A DNA stretch of 64,000 bases from Cellulosimicrobium sp. ES-005 (GCF_040448685.1 NZ_CP159290.1:434001-498000); one strand, 5' to 3'; numbered from the stretch's first letter, positions 24,516-33,658 are shown. The notes: generated by a model not told the origin, from the sequence alone. Made by a program: numbers and translations.

Positions 24516-27188
24516 ATGCGGTTGTCCCTGACCCCTCGGGCGCGCGCCCCCCGCGCTCCCGGACGCCGGCCACAGGTCGTCGCGGCCGTCACGACGCTCG
24601 CCGTGCTGGCCACCGGCCTCGCCGGTGCCGCGGCCGCGCAGGCCACGACCCCCCTCGCCGCCGCCACGGCCACGGCGTGCGCGGACCCCTGGTCCGCGAC
24701 CCCCGCCTACGTGGGCGGCGCGACCGTCTCGTACGGCGGCCAGAACTACCGGGCGAAGTGGTGGACGCAGAACAACGTCCCGGGCGCGGAGGCGTACGGC
24801 CCCTGGGAGTCGCTCGGCGCGTGCGGCGACACCCCGACCGAGGAGCCGACGTCGGACCCGACCACGGACCCGACGACCGACCCGACGACGGACCCGACCA
24901 CCGACCCCACGACGGACCCGACCACCGACCCCACGACGGACCCGACCACCGACCCCACGACGGAGCCGACGACCGACCCCGCCGCGAACCCGGACGAGAA
25001 GTGCCGTCCTGACGGCATGGCGCAGACGCCGGGCGTCAAGACGCCCTACTGCGACGTGTACGACGAGAGCGGTCGGGAGAAGCTGCCGAACGGGCTCGAC
25101 CGCCGCGTCATCGGTTACTTCTCGAGCTGGCGGACCGGCACGAACGGCCAGCCGCGCTACCTCGCGAGCGACATCCCCTGGGACAAGCTCTCCCACATCA
25201 ACTACGCGTTCGCGCACATCGACGGCAACGACAAGGTCTCCGTGAACGCGGGCGCGGCCGGCAACGCGGCGACGGACATGACGTGGCCGGGCGTCGCGGG
25301 TGCGGAGATGGACCCGGCGCTCGACTACACGGGCCACTTCAACCTGCTGGCGAAGTACAAGAAGGCCCACCCGGGCGTCAAGGTCATCCCGGCCGTGGGC
25401 GGCTGGGCCGAGACGGGCGGCTACTTCGACGCGAGCGGGAAGCGCGTCGCGTCCGGCGGCTTCTACACGATGACGGAGTCGCAGGCGCGCATCGACACCT
25501 TCGCGGACTCGGTCGTCGACTTCGTCCGCCAGTACGGGTTCGACGGCATCGACATCGACTACGAGTACCCGACGTCCAACAACCAGGCCGGCAACCCGGA
25601 CGACTTCCAGATCTCCGACAAGCGCCGCGGGCAGCTCTTCCAGGGCTACGTGAACCTCATGAAGACCCTGCGCGAGAAGCTCGACGCGGCGGGCGCGCAG
25701 GACGGCGAGTACTACATGCTGACGACCGCGACGCCGTCGTCGGGCTGGCTGCTGCGCGGCATGGAGGTCTACCAGGTCACGCAGTACACGGACTACGTGA
25801 ACATGATGACGTACGACCTGCACGGCGCCTGGAACGAGTACGTGGGCGGCAACGGCGCCCTGTTCGACGACGGCAAGGACCCCGAGCTCGCGGCCGGCGG
25901 CGTGTACAGCGCGTACAAGGGCATCGGCTACCTCAACGGCGACTGGGCCTCGCACTACTTCCGCGGCGCCATGCAGGCCGGCCGCATCAACCTGGGCGTG
26001 CCGTTCTACACGCGCGGCTTCCAGGGCGTCCAGGGCGGCACGTACGGCATGGGCGGCACCGCGAAGGCGCCGGCCGGGTTCCTCTGCCCGGCGGGCACGA
26101 ACAACAAGTGCGGCTACGGCGCGGAGGGCATCGACAACCTCTGGTACGACAGCGACCCGCAGGGCAACGCGGTCCCGGCCGGCGTCAACCCGATGTGGCA
26201 CGTGCTCAACCTCGAGAAGGGCGTGACGGGCGACTACGTCTCCTCGTACGGCGTCACGGACACGATCCAGGGCACGTACGAGCGCCACTTCGACCCGGTC
26301 ACGAAGAACGAGTGGTGGTGGAACGCGCAGACGAAGACGTTCCTCTCCGGTGACTCGACCGAGGCGATCGCGGCCAAGGCGGACTACGTCGCGAACACCG
26401 GCCTCGGCGGCCTGATGATCTGGGAGCTCGCGGGCGACTTCGGCTACGACCAGGCGAAGGGCCAGTACGAGATCGGCAGCACGCTCGTCGACCTCATGCA
26501 CAGCAAGCTCTCGGCCACGACGCCGTACGGCGCGTCGAAGGCGAACGCCGACCGGACGATGCCGACGCAGGCGCTCGACGTCGACATCCGGTACACGGAG
26601 TTCGCGCTCGGCGACAACAACTACCCGATCTCGCCCAAGGTCGTCTTCGCCAACAACGGCGCGAAGGACATCCCGGCGGGCGCGACGATCTCGTTCCAGT
26701 ACGGCACGACCGACCCGGGCGAGATGAGCGACTGGAGCGGCTTCAAGACCACGGTCACCGCGAAGGGCCACACGGGGGACAACGTCGGCGGCCTCGACGG
26801 CGACTTCCACACCGTGCAGTTCACGGTCCCGACGGGGGGCATCCCGGCGGGCGGCTCGATCACGAACCAGCTCAAGTGGTCGATGCCGGCCGCCCAGTTC
26901 TCCAACGTGATCGTCACGGTCGACGGCGTGGACTACGCCACGACGTACGACCACCCGCGCGGCGTCACCGTCGTCGACCTCCCGGGCTCCGGGAGCGGCG
27001 GGGGGCCGGGCGGCCCCGGCACCGGCACGGGCGAGTGCACCGCCGCGGCCTGGGTCGCGGGCACGGTCTACACCGTCGGCGCGGTCGTGAGCCACGGCGG
27101 TCACGTGTGGACGGCGCGCTACTGGACCCAGAACGACACCCCCGGCGCCTCGGCGTGGGGTCCGTGGGCCGACGGCGGCGCGTGCTGA
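24516..27188 (+). CDS. Secreted GH18 chitinase with N- and C-terminal CBM5/12 domains
   Basis: An 890-residue multidomain chitinase. The signal peptide (about 1-42) is followed by a CBM5/12 (WSATPAYVGG to WWTQNNVPG), a Thr-Thr-Asp-Pro linker of about nine repeats, and a large GH18 domain with HINYAFAHID, VIPAVGGWAETGG and FDGIDIDYEYP (catalytic Glu350), then MMTYDLHGAW. A beta-sandwich module of about 130 residues (DVDIRYTEFALGDNNYPISP onward) precedes a final CBM5/12 (VAGTVYTVGAVV to YWTQNDTPG). The Tyr-rich DYEYP and the long insertions mark a different GH18 subfamily from the preceding enzyme, suggesting complementary action on chitin. GAGGT precedes the ATG. The 287-bp gap before it shows only the terminator at 24242. 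Confidence 0.95.
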   Translation: MRLSLTPRARAPRAPGRRPQVVAAVTTLAVLATGLAGAAAAQATTPLAAATATACADPWSATPAYVGGATVSYGGQNYRAKWWTQNNVPGAEAYGPWESLGACGDTPTEEPTSDPTTDPTTDPTTDPTTDPTTDPTTDPTTDPTTDPTTEPTTDPAANPDEKCRPDGMAQTPGVKTPYCDVYDESGREKLPNGLDRRVIGYFSSWRTGTNGQPRYLASDIPWDKLSHINYAFAHIDGNDKVSVNAGAAGNAATDMTWPGVAGAEMDPALDYTGHFNLLAKYKKAHPGVKVIPAVGGWAETGGYFDASGKRVASGGFYTMTESQARIDTFADSVVDFVRQYGFDGIDIDYEYPTSNNQAGNPDDFQISDKRRGQLFQGYVNLMKTLREKLDAAGAQDGEYYMLTTATPSSGWLLRGMEVYQVTQYTDYVNMMTYDLHGAWNEYVGGNGALFDDGKDPELAAGGVYSAYKGIGYLNGDWASHYFRGAMQAGRINLGVPFYTRGFQGVQGGTYGMGGTAKAPAGFLCPAGTNNKCGYGAEGIDNLWYDSDPQGNAVPAGVNPMWHVLNLEKGVTGDYVSSYGVTDTIQGTYERHFDPVTKNEWWWNAQTKTFLSGDSTEAIAAKADYVANTGLGGLMIWELAGDFGYDQAKGQYEIGSTLVDLMHSKLSATTPYGASKANADRTMPTQALDVDIRYTEFALGDNNYPISPKVVFANNGAKDIPAGATISFQYGTTDPGEMSDWSGFKTTVTAKGHTGDNVGGLDGDFHTVQFTVPTGGIPAGGSITNQLKWSMPAAQFSNVIVTVDGVDYATTYDHPRGVTVVDLPGSGSGGGPGGPGTGTGECTAAAWVAGTVYTVGAVVSHGGHVWTARYWTQNDTPGASAWGPWADGGAC
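24841..24981 (+). repeat. Thr-Thr-Asp-Pro coding repeats
   Basis: 12-bp and 24-bp iterations (GACCCGACCACC, GACCCCACGACG) encode the linker between the first binding module and the catalytic domain. Confidence 0.85.
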
Positions 27189-27224
27189 CGCACTGCCGGC
27201 GTCCCTGACGAGGTCCCGCCGCGA

Positions 27225-27262
27225 CGGCTCGCGGGTACGGGGAATCCCGTACCCGCGAGCCG
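27225..27262. terminator. Strong terminator after the second chitinase
   Basis: A perfect 17-bp inverted repeat (27225-27241 with 27246-27262) around the tetraloop GAAT, 37 bp after the stop codon. Confidence 0.8.
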
Positions 27263-27385
27263 CCATCGTGTGGGTCTCACGCATCTCGACCCGTGGTCGC
27301 GCTCGCTAGCGTGACAAGACCGACGAGGTCTCCGCAGCTCCCCCCAGTGGGCTGCGGGGACCTCCGACCGTGAAAGGCGACCAAC

Positions 27386-28012
27386 GTGCACGTGCAGCAT
27401 CGAACGACCCGTCTCTCCCTCTCCCTCGCGGCCGTCGCGTTCGGCGGCCTGCTCCTCGCCGGCTGCTCGGGGGGCTCCGAGCCCGACGCGACCGCCGACG
27501 GAGGCTCGGGCCCGGCGACGGCCGAGGACCACGGCGCGCACGGCGCCCACGCCGACGAGAGCAAGGTCCCGGTCGGCCCCCTCCAGCTCCCGGCCGCCGA
27601 GTACTGGTCCGTGCTCCAGCCCGCCGACGGCGTCACGCAGGTCCGCTCGGGCGGGTGCCCCGACGACGCGGTCTGCCCCGCCTTCGAGATCCTCACCGGC
27701 GCGGGCCTCGACGGCGTCGACCCCGCCGCCGCCCACGTGCCCGACGGCGCGACCTGCCCGGGCACCGACCAGCTCGCGGCCCGCGCGGTGGGGGAGGCGG
27801 TCGAGTCGGACGTCGAGGTCGCGGGGACGGCCGCCACGCTCGCGCGCTGGACGCTCTCGTGCGTCGACCCCTCCGGGGCCGAGGTGCGCACCGTCGAGCA
27901 GCTCCAGTGGTACGTCCCCGACGCTCCGGGCGGCGCGGTGCTCGTCGTCGACCGCTGGGCCTTCGAGGGCCTGGAGTCGCGCCTGGCGGCCGGTGCCTGG
28001 GCGGCCGCCTGA
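27386..28012 (+). CDS. Putative lipoprotein of unknown function
   Basis: A 208-residue secreted protein with a lipobox (GGLLLAGC, Cys28). The mature part begins with an Asp/Gly/His-rich segment (EDHGAHGAHADESK) and has two further Cys pairs (SGGCPDDAVCPAF; ATCPG...LSCVD) likely to form disulfides. I do not recognise a family. The GTG start at 27386 has GAAAGG upstream. It stands alone between two strong terminators. Confidence 0.72.
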   Translation: MHVQHRTTRLSLSLAAVAFGGLLLAGCSGGSEPDATADGGSGPATAEDHGAHGAHADESKVPVGPLQLPAAEYWSVLQPADGVTQVRSGGCPDDAVCPAFEILTGAGLDGVDPAAAHVPDGATCPGTDQLAARAVGEAVESDVEVAGTAATLARWTLSCVDPSGAEVRTVEQLQWYVPDAPGGAVLVVDRWAFEGLESRLAAGAWAAA

Positions 28013-28056
28013 CGGACCCGCCCCCGACGGGTCGTCTCGTCGCGACCGGCGATGCA

Positions 28057-28092
28057 CGAAGGCCTCGCACCCTTCCGGGTGCGAGGCCTTCG
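28057..28092. terminator. Bidirectional terminator
   Basis: A perfect 16-bp inverted repeat (28057-28072 with 28077-28092), loop TTCC, between the convergent lipoprotein and LAETG genes. Confidence 0.8.
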
Positions 28093-28110
28093 TCGTGCGT
28101 GCGGTGCCCG

Positions 28111-29151
28111 TCAGCCCTTGCGGGTCCGGCGCGTCAGCAGGACGATCGCCGCGCCGACCACGGCGAGCCCGGCCGCGATCGCCGCGTACAGGCCGACCGT
28201 CGCGCCGGTCTCCGCGAGCGTCGGGTTCTGGCTCCCGGCGACGGGGTTGTCGACCGGCGTCACGCCCGGGAAGCAGTTGCTCGTGTCCTGCGGGTAGGTC
28301 ACCGGGACGGTCACCTCGGGGTTCACGGCGAACGTCACGTCCACGGTGCCCGTGGCCCAGCCGTGGGTCGCGGTGTTGATCCACATGTTGTTCACGAGCT
28401 CCCAGCCCTCGTCGGCCGGCAGGTCGACGAAGCGCTCGGGATACGCGCCGGGCCACAGCACCCGTCCGCTGAGGGGGAGGTCGGCCATGACCTCGTCCTC
28501 GCCGTCGGGGTTGTGCCACGTGAGGGTCGCCGTCGTGTTCGGCGTGCCGGTGACCGAGACCCCGTAGTCGAGGTAGGACACGCCCTCGACGCACACGGGC
28601 GTGAGCACGTCGACCTTGATCGTCGGCTCCGGGGTGCCGGGCGGGTTCGTCGCGCACTCCGGCGTCGACGGCGGGTAGGCCACGACGGTCTCGGCCGTCG
28701 GGTTGACCTCGAAGACCACCGTCACGCCCGCGCGGACCCAGTCGAACTCGTCGCCGACGACCCACTCGCCGTCCACGAGGCTCCAGCCGGGCCAGTCGAC
28801 GGGGTTGCCCGCGCCGTCGACCTCGGCGCCCGGCCACAGGACGCGGCCCGAGAGCGCCAGGCCGGACTGGACGACGTCCTCGCCGTCCGGGTTGACCCAG
28901 GTGATCGTGAGCGGGTTCGTCTCGTCGTTCTCGTAGTTCTCGGGGAGCTCGAAGACGTAGTCGAGGTAGGGCACGTCGCCGTCGCACACCGGCGAGGCCA
29001 CGGTGATCTCCGGGACGTACGTCTCGGGGTCGGTGGTAGCAGCGCTCGCGGTCGTCGCGACGACGGGGACGGTCAGGAGCGCGGCGACCGCGGAGAGCGC
29101 TCCGACGAGCACCGCCCGTCCCGTGCTGCGCAGACCCTTCGAGGTACGCAT
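28111..29151 (-). CDS. Cell-wall-anchored surface protein with LAETG sorting signal
   Basis: A 346-residue exported protein. The signal peptide (about 1-38) ends near ASA-ATT. Two homologous modules of about 130 residues follow, each with a Cys near its start (SPVCDGD; TPVCVEG), LDY, a TWxNPDGED segment, LSGRVLWPGA, and a VNP strand, so the protein is an internal duplication. The end is LAETG, a membrane helix and RRTRKG, the layout recognised by class E sortases of high-GC actinobacteria. The sortase itself is not in this window. The ligand is unknown; the modules look immunoglobulin-like. Confidence 0.85.
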   Translation of the reverse strand: MRTSKGLRSTGRAVLVGALSAVAALLTVPVVATTASAATTDPETYVPEITVASPVCDGDVPYLDYVFELPENYENDETNPLTITWVNPDGEDVVQSGLALSGRVLWPGAEVDGAGNPVDWPGWSLVDGEWVVGDEFDWVRAGVTVVFEVNPTAETVVAYPPSTPECATNPPGTPEPTIKVDVLTPVCVEGVSYLDYGVSVTGTPNTTATLTWHNPDGEDEVMADLPLSGRVLWPGAYPERFVDLPADEGWELVNNMWINTATHGWATGTVDVTFAVNPEVTVPVTYPQDTSNCFPGVTPVDNPVAGSQNPTLAETGATVGLYAAIAAGLAVVGAAIVLLTRRTRKG

Positions 29152-29214
29152 GGCTTCTTCACCCGTCTCGGTTCAGGGATTGTGGTGTTCCGGTACACAG
29201 AGAGCCCCGGAGTG

Positions 29215-29245
29215 CGGTCCGTGATGCATCGTGCGCCACGGACCG
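29215..29245 (-). other. Hairpin in the leader of the LAETG protein gene
   Basis: Perfect 9-bp arms CGGTCCGTG (29215-29223) and CACGGACCG (29237-29245) around a 13-base loop, about 65 bp before the start codon. It could be an operator, a leader hairpin or a terminator of the upstream DUF4012 gene. Nothing else is recognised in the 291-bp gap at 29152-29442. Confidence 0.4.
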
Positions 29246-29442
29246 ATGGCACGGGTCGAGCGACAGGCGCCCAGGATAGCGAGGATCGGACCCTGAACTG
29301 GACGGTCGTCCGGGTGAAATGTGCCCGTCAGGACCATCGTTATCGTGCCGTGATCCTCGGCGTCATCCTCGGCGGGAGACCGCGCGTCCGTCCGCCCGTC
29401 CCGGGGGCGGGGCCGGCAGGTTCGGGAGGGCGTCGCGAGGGT

Positions 29443-31284
29443 TCACCCGCACGCGGCGACCGGCACCACCTCGAGGCCGGGCGCCGACACCGTCGGGGTC
29501 GTCCACACGTCGATCGTGCCGTCGGCGCCGGGGTGGTCAGGGGCGTCGCCCGGCGTCGTCACGGTGAAGGAGACCGCCGTGCTCTGACCCGGCGCGAGCT
29601 CGACGGGGAGCGAGGCCGCGCGCCGTCCCCCCACCTCCGCGACGAGCGCCCCCGTCGGTGCCCCGCCCACCCGGACGGTGCCGACCTCTCCGCCCCGCGG
29701 CGGGTAGAGGACGACCACCGTGCGGACGTTCCCCGGGGTGACGCCCGAGATGCCGCCGCCGGTCACGTACCACGGCAGGCTCGTCCCGGCGTCGGCCGGC
29801 GCGGTGGACGTGAGCGCGGCGCTGAACGTGTCGACCCGTCCGCCGTCGGTGCACACGCTGCCGGTGAGCCGGACGTCCGTGCCGAGGTAGTAGCTCATCT
29901 TGCCGCCCGTGGCGTCGTTGAGGAACACGCCGACGGAGCCCTCCGCGCGGTCCGCGGTGTCGATGTCGCCCGCGACGACCGTGCCCGCCAGGCGGTCCTG
30001 CTCGTCGGGGTGCGCGGACCAGAGGAGCACGCGGTGCTCGTCCGCGCCGCGTGCGAGCGCGTCGCGGGCGAGCGCGGGGTCCGCGCCCCCGGCGAGGAAC
30101 GTCCCGAGGACGGTCGACGCGACGGAGGCGAAGAACGCGTCCGTCTGCTCCCCGGGCTCCAGCTCGACGTAGGCGTCCGAGAGGAGGACCTGGACGACGT
30201 TGCCCGCGTCGAGCGCGACGGTCTCGTCCCCGAACGGCACCTGGACCGCCCCGGTGGCCTCCAGCAGGTACGACAGCGCGACGGGGTCGATCGCGGCCAC
30301 GCCGTCCACCGTCTCGCCCTGGGCCTGCTCCCACATGGCTGCCGTGAGCTCCGCGGTCGTGGGGAAGTCGGGCGTGAGCGGGGTGTCCTGCACGTACCGG
30401 CCCACGCGGTCCGTGAAGAGCTGCTCGACCCCGGCGTCCAGCGGGAGGACGGGCTCGGCGAACGGCGGGACGTCGGCCGTCGAGGCCTGGCGCTCCAGGG
30501 AGACCGCGCCGCCGTCGACCGTGAGGACCGCGAGCGCCCCGGGGATGCCGCCGCCCGCGCGCAGCTCCGCGTTGTTGAGCGCGACCACGAGGTACCGGCG
30601 CGGGCCGTCGGCGCCGAGCATGGCCGGGCCGAGCGCGGTGACGCGGTCGGCGGTGCGCACGACGGGGCGCAGGTCGTCGGTCCGGGCGACGAGCGTCGCG
30701 TACGGCTCCGCGATCTCCTGGTGCAGGGCGTCGGGCTCGACGGCCGCGAGGCGCGCGTCGATGTCGTCGAACGCGTCCGCGGCGCGGGCGACGGCGGGAG
30801 CGGCAGCGGCGAGCGGGGCCAGGTCGACGCGCCCGTCCGCGACGGTCAGGCTGTCGCCCTCGACGGCCCCGAGAGCCTGCGTGAGCGCCGGCAGCACGGT
30901 CGCGGCCAGGTCGTCCACGGTCGCCGCCGCGGCGGAGAACGCGCGGACGTCCTGCCCGTACACGGGGAGGTGCGCGGCCAGGGACCACAGCGGGCCGTCG
31001 GTGCTCGCGCGCGCGGTCGCGGTGAAGGGCTGGACCCGCTCCAGGGCCGCCTCCGCGGTCTCGACGTCGCCCGCGCGCAGCGCCTCCTCGGCCGCGGGGA
31101 CCTCGTCGAGCGCGCGGGTCAGCGCGTCGCGCGCGGCGAGGGCGTCGCGGGCGAGCAGCGCGACGCAGACCACCAGGAGCACGGCGAGGAGGATCAGCGC
31201 CCAGCCCAGCCACGACGCCCAGTGCCGCCGTCGTCGGCCGCCCGTGTGGCGGGGCGGCAGGTCGACCGGCTCCGTCCTCGTCAT
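29443..31284 (-). CDS. DUF4012 domain-containing membrane-anchored protein
   Basis: A 613-residue protein with one N-terminal membrane helix (about 23-46) after a basic stretch (RHTGGRRRRHWASW) and a large extracytoplasmic domain. DUF4012 features are visible: RYLVVALNNAELRAGGGIPGAL (read in two parts), DFPTTAELTAAMWEQAQG, VDGVAAIDPVALSYLLEATG, and FFASVASTVLG. Members are often found near cell-surface polysaccharide genes, but the activity is unknown. It has a TACGCT box 7 nt before the ATG and is divergent from an ECF sigma gene. Confidence 0.86.
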   Translation of the reverse strand: MTRTEPVDLPPRHTGGRRRRHWASWLGWALILLAVLLVVCVALLARDALAARDALTRALDEVPAAEEALRAGDVETAEAALERVQPFTATARASTDGPLWSLAAHLPVYGQDVRAFSAAAATVDDLAATVLPALTQALGAVEGDSLTVADGRVDLAPLAAAAPAVARAADAFDDIDARLAAVEPDALHQEIAEPYATLVARTDDLRPVVRTADRVTALGPAMLGADGPRRYLVVALNNAELRAGGGIPGALAVLTVDGGAVSLERQASTADVPPFAEPVLPLDAGVEQLFTDRVGRYVQDTPLTPDFPTTAELTAAMWEQAQGETVDGVAAIDPVALSYLLEATGAVQVPFGDETVALDAGNVVQVLLSDAYVELEPGEQTDAFFASVASTVLGTFLAGGADPALARDALARGADEHRVLLWSAHPDEQDRLAGTVVAGDIDTADRAEGSVGVFLNDATGGKMSYYLGTDVRLTGSVCTDGGRVDTFSAALTSTAPADAGTSLPWYVTGGGISGVTPGNVRTVVVLYPPRGGEVGTVRVGGAPTGALVAEVGGRRAASLPVELAPGQSTAVSFTVTTPGDAPDHPGADGTIDVWTTPTVSAPGLEVVPVAACG

Positions 31285-31291
31285 GCCCCAC

Positions 31292-31297
31292 AGCGTA
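31292..31297 (-). promoter_or_regulatory. -10 box (TACGCT) of the DUF4012 gene
   Basis: Minus-strand TACGCT, 7 nt upstream of ATG 31284, with no Shine-Dalgarno between. Confidence 0.45.
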
Positions 31298-31424
31298 GGT
31301 GCTGCGCGGTGGCAGGATCGGTGCCGTCGCGGGTGAGGTTCGGGTGAAGGACGTGCCGTGCAAGGAACCGGCTCCCCGGGACACAGAGCGGTTGACAGCC
31401 CCGACCCGCCGACGAGGAGCCGCC

Positions 31425-31976
31425 GTGACGACCGACGAGGCAGCCGACGCCGCCGTCCACGACGAGGCCTGGTTCGCCGCGCTCTTCGCCGCGCACGCGA
31501 CGCCGCTCTACCGCTACTTCCGCCGCCGGCTGCCGAGCGCGGCCGGCTCCGTCGGGCCGGACGCCGACGACCTCACGGCCGAGGTCCTCGCGACGGCCTG
31601 GCGGCGCCGCGAGGACGTGCCCGACGGCGCCGAGCTCCCGTGGCTCTACCGCACCGCGGGCTTCGTCCTGGCCAACCACCGGCGCAAGGCGCGGGCGGTG
31701 CCGGTGGCCGAGGTGCCCGACCGGGGCGACGAGGGCGCGGACGTCGAGCACGTCGTCGTGCAGGACGACGAGGTGCGGCGCGCCCTGGGCGCGCTGTCGG
31801 TCCGCGACCGGCGCATCCTCCTCCTGCACGCCTGGGAGGGCCTGGGCGGCGACGGCCTGGCGGCGGTCCTCGGCACGTCGCGCGGGGGAGCCGACGCGGC
31901 GCTCTCGCGGGCGCGGGCGCGGCTGCGCACCGCGTGGGCGGAGCAGTCGGCCCTCGCGCAAGAGTCGGGCGCCTGA
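31425..31976 (+). CDS. ECF-type RNA polymerase sigma factor
   Basis: A 183-residue sigma-70 family factor. Region 2 spans about 15-85 with FAAHATPLYRYFRRRLP, DADDLTAEVLATAWRR and LPWLYRTAGFVLANHRRKAR. Region 4 spans about 110-170 with LGALSVRDRRILLLHAWEGL, then a helix-turn-helix LAAVLGTSRGGADAALSRAR. The GTG has GACGAGGAG upstream. A GGAACC at 31364-31369, a typical ECF -35, suggests autoregulation, but no good partner -10 at normal spacing is visible. The following gene is probably its regulator. Confidence 0.88.
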   Translation: MTTDEAADAAVHDEAWFAALFAAHATPLYRYFRRRLPSAAGSVGPDADDLTAEVLATAWRRREDVPDGAELPWLYRTAGFVLANHRRKARAVPVAEVPDRGDEGADVEHVVVQDDEVRRALGALSVRDRRILLLHAWEGLGGDGLAAVLGTSRGGADAALSRARARLRTAWAEQSALAQESGA

Positions 31977-32045
31977 GCACACATCACGGGTAGACCCGAC
32001 CGGCCGCGCCCCCGCGGCGCGGACCCGCAGTACCTGGAGGGCGAC

Positions 32046-33506
32046 ATGACCAGCCACACCCCCGACCAGCCCGACGACGTCGACCTGGAGCGCCTGCGCG
32101 CCGCCGACCCGGCGGCGAGCGCCGCACCGGACACCGGCGCCCTGGAGGCCGCGGTCCGCGACCGCGTCCCCGAGGCGTTCGGCGACCGCTCGGCGGTGAC
32201 CGGCGAGCCGCTGTCCGGGCCGAACGGCCCGACGGCGACGCTCGTCGACGAGCTCGCCGAGCGCCGTGCGCGACGCCTGCGTCGGCGGGCCCCGCTCCAG
32301 GTCGCCGCGGTGGTGGCGGGGGCGCTCGTCATCGGGGCGGGCGGCTACGCGCTCGGTGCCGGAGCGGTGGGAGCGTCGCCCGCGGGGGACTCGGCCGTGG
32401 AGTCGACGGCGCTCGCGCCGCTCCGGCTGGGGGGCGCGGGCGCGGCCCAGGAGGAGTCGGGCCTCGTTCCCGACGCCGCCGCGTCGGGGCAGGCGTTCTC
32501 GTCCGACGCACGGGCCTCGGCGGACATGGCCTACCCCGGCGCCTGGGGCGGGCGCACGGTGTTCCACCAGGACGGCCTCTCGACGCAGGGGACGAGCGCG
32601 GACGCATGGGCGTACGACGCCGCGGGCGTGTTCTCGCAGGAGACCGCACGGCGCGTCGCGGACGTCCTCGGCGTCTCGGGCGAGGTGCGCGAGGAGTACG
32701 GCTCCTACGTCGTGGGGTCGGCGGACTGGACGGGGCCGACCGTCTCGCTGCAGCCCGACGGCCTCGCGAGCGTGAGCTACAACGACCCGACGAAGGACCC
32801 GTGGGGCTGCGTGGCCGTCACGCCGCTGCCGGCCGACGGTGCGGACGAGCCGGACGGCCCGTCCGCCGAGCCGGGCGCGTGCGAGGAGCGGGACCACGGT
32901 GCGCCGCCGAGCGGTGCGGACGCGGTCGAGCGGTTGCGCGACCTGCTCGGGACGCTCGGCCTGGACCCGGCGGGGTACGAGGTCGTCGCGGAGGAGCAGC
33001 CCGCCGACCAGGGCGCGCCGCGGGCGACCACCGCGACCGCGTACGAGGTCGTCGAGGGGCGGCGCACGGGGACGCAGTGGAGCGCGACGTACTCCGGGGA
33101 CGGCCTCGCGTCCCTCTACGGGAGCCTGGCGCCGCGCGTCGCGATCGGCGCGTACGACGTGGTGAGCCCGGCGGAGGCCGTGGACCGCCTGGGCGACCCG
33201 CGGTTCGGCGGGGGAGGCATGATCGCCTTCGCGCGGGAGGACGGCACCGCGCAGGCCGTGCCCGAGATCGCGCCCGCCGAGCCGGAGGCGCCGACCGTGC
33301 CGCCCACGGTCGGCGAGGGCGCCCGGTTCGCGTGGCCCGTCACGGACGTGACGATCACGGACGCGCGCCTGGGGCACGCGGTGCAGTACCAGCCCGACGG
33401 CGCGGCGGTGCTCCTGCCCGCCTACGAGCTCTCCGACGCCGACGGCAACGTGTGGTCCGTCGTGGCCGTCGTGGACGACCGGCTCGACTTCTCTCCCGCG
33501 GGCTGA
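32046..33506 (+). CDS. Single-span membrane protein, probable sigma-factor partner
   Basis: A 486-residue protein starting 69 bp after the sigma gene with a good GGAGGG site. The cytoplasmic part has DLERLRAADPAASAAP, the L-x-x-x-DPA pattern common in actinobacterial anti-sigma-like proteins. One membrane helix (about 83-105) leads to a 380-residue exterior domain in which I recognise no family. A zinc-anti-sigma HxxxCxxC motif is absent. A role as anti-sigma factor or sensor is inferred from position and layout. Confidence 0.68.
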   Translation: MTSHTPDQPDDVDLERLRAADPAASAAPDTGALEAAVRDRVPEAFGDRSAVTGEPLSGPNGPTATLVDELAERRARRLRRRAPLQVAAVVAGALVIGAGGYALGAGAVGASPAGDSAVESTALAPLRLGGAGAAQEESGLVPDAAASGQAFSSDARASADMAYPGAWGGRTVFHQDGLSTQGTSADAWAYDAAGVFSQETARRVADVLGVSGEVREEYGSYVVGSADWTGPTVSLQPDGLASVSYNDPTKDPWGCVAVTPLPADGADEPDGPSAEPGACEERDHGAPPSGADAVERLRDLLGTLGLDPAGYEVVAEEQPADQGAPRATTATAYEVVEGRRTGTQWSATYSGDGLASLYGSLAPRVAIGAYDVVSPAEAVDRLGDPRFGGGGMIAFAREDGTAQAVPEIAPAEPEAPTVPPTVGEGARFAWPVTDVTITDARLGHAVQYQPDGAAVLLPAYELSDADGNVWSVVAVVDDRLDFSPAG

Positions 33507-33514
33507 GCCCACCT

Positions 33515-33575
33515 CGCCGGGGACGACCCGGCGGCCGGTGTCCGCGCGATGCCGACCGTCGGGTCGTCCCCGGCG
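33515..33575 (+). terminator. Terminator downstream of the sigma/regulator pair
   Basis: Perfect 16-bp arms (33515-33530 with 33560-33575) with a 29-base loop, followed by CTTTTG. It separates this pair from the ebo promoter. Confidence 0.6.
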
Positions 33576-33582
33576 TGCGCTT

Positions 33583-33595
33583 TTGCATCGTGCAA
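33583..33595. promoter_or_regulatory. Putative operator TTGCA-TCG-TGCAA upstream of the ebo cluster
   Basis: The inverted repeat TTGCATCGTGCAA sits 35 bp upstream of the -35 box in a locally AT-rich patch. AAGCGT (33594-33599) and ACGCTT (33620-33625) form a second inverted pair between it and the promoter. This is a likely regulator-binding region. Confidence 0.45.
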
Positions 33596-33629
33596 GCGTC
33601 GTGCTCCGCGAAAGTAGGCACGCTTTTGA

Positions 33630-33658
33630 TTGACCCTCGACAAAAGTGTGGCTAGGGT
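33630..33658 (+). promoter_or_regulatory. Sigma-A-type promoter of the ebo cluster
   Basis: -35 TTGACC (33630-33635), a 17-bp spacer, and -10 TAGGGT (33653-33658). Transcription should start near 33665, giving a leader of about 130 nt. Confidence 0.7.

Noticed and set aside
27370-31347. 1325-codon open frame across several genes
   Set aside because: Spans four well-supported genes and strong terminators, with Arg/Asp/Val shadow composition.
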